A stretch of 64,000 nt of DNA from Seriola aureovittata (taxonomy: Eukaryota > Chordata > Actinopteri > Carangiformes > Carangidae), in contig NC_079387.1 in assembly GCF_021018895.1 (NCBI RefSeq), positions 4,703,083 through 4,767,082 of the forward strand, given 5' to 3'. The translations under genes and the position numbers were made by a program. Shown in pieces: positions 62,709-64,000 of the stretch; the first letter of the stretch is position 1, and the number at the start of each line of letters is the position of its first letter. The notes under the pieces were generated by a model. It worked only from the letters and a program-made list of their open reading frames with translations. It ran no database searches and had not been told where the DNA came from.

Positions 62709-63858
62709 CTACATGTCCACAATACGTCTAATGGAGCCCACAGTTGGATGAAGGGCCCCCCATTCTGCGTGTCGTCTGTATTCACCCTTTTCCAGCAGGT
62801 ACTGGCGCCCCCTGTAATTTGGATGCTCGTAAAAGACCCAGGTGCCGTCCTGGACGTGGGCCGATTGGACGTCACGGTATTGCCAGCGGTCCAGCAGGTT
62901 GGGCAGGTCTTCGCTAAACTCAATCATCTGGCCGCTGAAATCTGGACGTTCGTAGATGCGGATCCTGTGCCTGCTGGAAGGCTTGAACATTAAACAACAC
63001 ATGTGTTAACTGGTGAGCTCAGAGGTTCTGCCAGGTATGTTTTGTGAACTTTGAACAAAGCCAGGCCAGTTATTTCAATTTTACATATAATCAGTGAGGT
63101 CATGTTAACCCGCCCCAGGACTTACATATCTGATAAGGCGACAGGATCGGATGGTGTCATTGAAGCCGTTCCAGGTCTGGTAGTTGGGGTACTCTCCTCT
63201 CATGAGGACATACTGGTAGCCCATGTACTGGGGTCGCTCATAGATAACCCAGGCCCCGCCCTCCACCCGGATGGAGTTACAGCGGGTGAAGTGGGAGCTG
63301 AGCTCAGGACAGTCACTGCTACATTCATAGTAACGACCCTGGAAGTTTTTGTCCTCATAGAAGAAGATCTGCAAGCAGGAGTCTGAGTAAGAAGCTGTCT
63401 GGGCTAAGGCGATACAGATATCTGCTTCCATGACAACTACTATTTCTACCATTAACTAACTTTTTTATTTGTTTTTACCATTTGAACTATTTTATTGTCT
63501 TACTGCTCATGTTTCTTGCCCTATTCTACCGTCTGTTGCATTCCCAGATCTCATAAATTAACTTGGTGAGTACAATAATTATTACTGATAGGAAATATGG
63601 TGGTTCCAGTGAGTTCCACTGACCCCAGGTGGCCAAAACAACCAATTACTGCTTTAAGGTTTTGATTACATATCATTACAAGAAAAATTAATAAACCATC
63701 CAGCTTTGTCAAAGAGCAACAACAGCATCTCACTGATCATCACTCTGAATATTAATGAACATTTACAATCCACCAGTTAGTGTGACGTGTTATTATACTG
63801 TACAGATATACACAGATATATACAGGATTACAGTACTCACTTTCCCCGTGCGCTCCAT
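62709..63858 (-). CDS. crygs: Gamma-S crystallin (beta/gamma-crystallin, lens)
   Basis: Soluble structural lens protein. Three exons (minus): 63858-63841 (six residues), 63368-63126 (Greek-key motifs 1 and 2) and 62981-62709 (motifs 3 and 4), 177 residues, matching the 178 of mammalian CRYGS and the classic one-domain-per-exon layout. Motif starts are visible: [44 protein letters not shown] and [16 protein letters not shown]; the ends SCRLI and SIRRIVDM are typical of gamma crystallins. [12 protein letters not shown] and [13 protein letters not shown] agree with the S type, as does the position next to etv5. Poly(A) signal on the minus strand near 62632-62637. Confidence 0.93.
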
Positions 63859-63929
63859 AATCACCTTATGTTTCTCTTCACCCAATCAAATTAAAGCCAC
63901 TCATTGACACTGTATGAGCAGTGGCTCAC

Positions 63930-63936
63930 TTTTATA
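63930..63936 (-). promoter_or_regulatory. crygs: TATA box of crygs
   Basis: TATAAAA on the minus strand, about 75 bases upstream of the crygs start codon. A short leader follows. A close TATA box is standard for gamma-crystallin promoters. Confidence 0.75.
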
Positions 63937-64000
63937 TGAGGCCTGATGAAATGCATCGCCAGTGGAACAATTGTCATTCAAATGAGCTCTCCATTAACTT

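Overview
The window is nuclear DNA from a bony fish, most likely a percomorph teleost. Genes are compact and multi-exon with GT/AG introns, the DNA is AT-rich with long (CA)n and (TA)n microsatellites, and the gene families and gene order (etv5 beside crygs) are those of vertebrates. There are no bacterial-type operons, rRNA genes or CRISPR arrays. All gene models were built by hand from reading frames, splice signals and intron phase; each exon chain given as complete closes in frame.

Layout. 1-3.0 kb: intergenic, with weak traces of a transposase-like sequence. 3.0-4.8 kb (+): a CXCR1/2-type chemokine receptor behind a TATA-box first exon. 6.2-15.3 kb (+): slc19a1, the reduced folate carrier, five coding exons. 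16.4-20.9 kb (-): a CD58/CD48-like (CD2/SLAM family) immunoglobulin receptor, 11 exons. 21.7-26.2 kb (-): a CYP4F cytochrome P450, 13 exons. 27.3-31.6 kb (+): a compact insulin-receptor-substrate (IRS) adaptor with PH, PTB and YxxM motifs. 31.9-36.8 kb (-): two tandem, multi-exon, divergent connexin copies with complementary defects. 37-52.1 kb: a mobile-element island. 52.2-60.3 kb (-): etv5, an ETS factor of the PEA3 group, 12 coding exons. 62.6-63.95 kb (-): crygs, gamma-S crystallin, three exons behind a TATA box.

The 37-52 kb island is the unusual part. It holds nested inverted repeats (arms near 37.8/43.9 kb, 39.2/41.1 kb and 41.9/42.9 kb). The innermost is a palindrome built from three different tRNA-like units, one of them in tandem at about 140 bp per copy. 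It also holds the 3' end of an endogenous retrovirus, a decayed BEL/Pao retrotransposon split by the 3' end of a Ty3/gypsy-like element with a proline-rich tandem-repeat ORF, a second BEL fragment carrying a complete solo LTR with a readable empty site, a solo BEL LTR with target-site duplication, and a second tRNA-like cluster. A 64-84 nt block with good splice signals on both sides recurs in three copies of the outer repeat.

The genes do not form one pathway. They cover immune signalling (CXCR, CD58-like), transport (slc19a1), lipid or xenobiotic oxidation (CYP4F), insulin-type signalling (IRS), cell coupling (connexins), transcription (etv5) and the lens (crygs). etv5 next to crygs matches the mammalian ETV5-DGKG-CRYGS order, without DGKG between them here.
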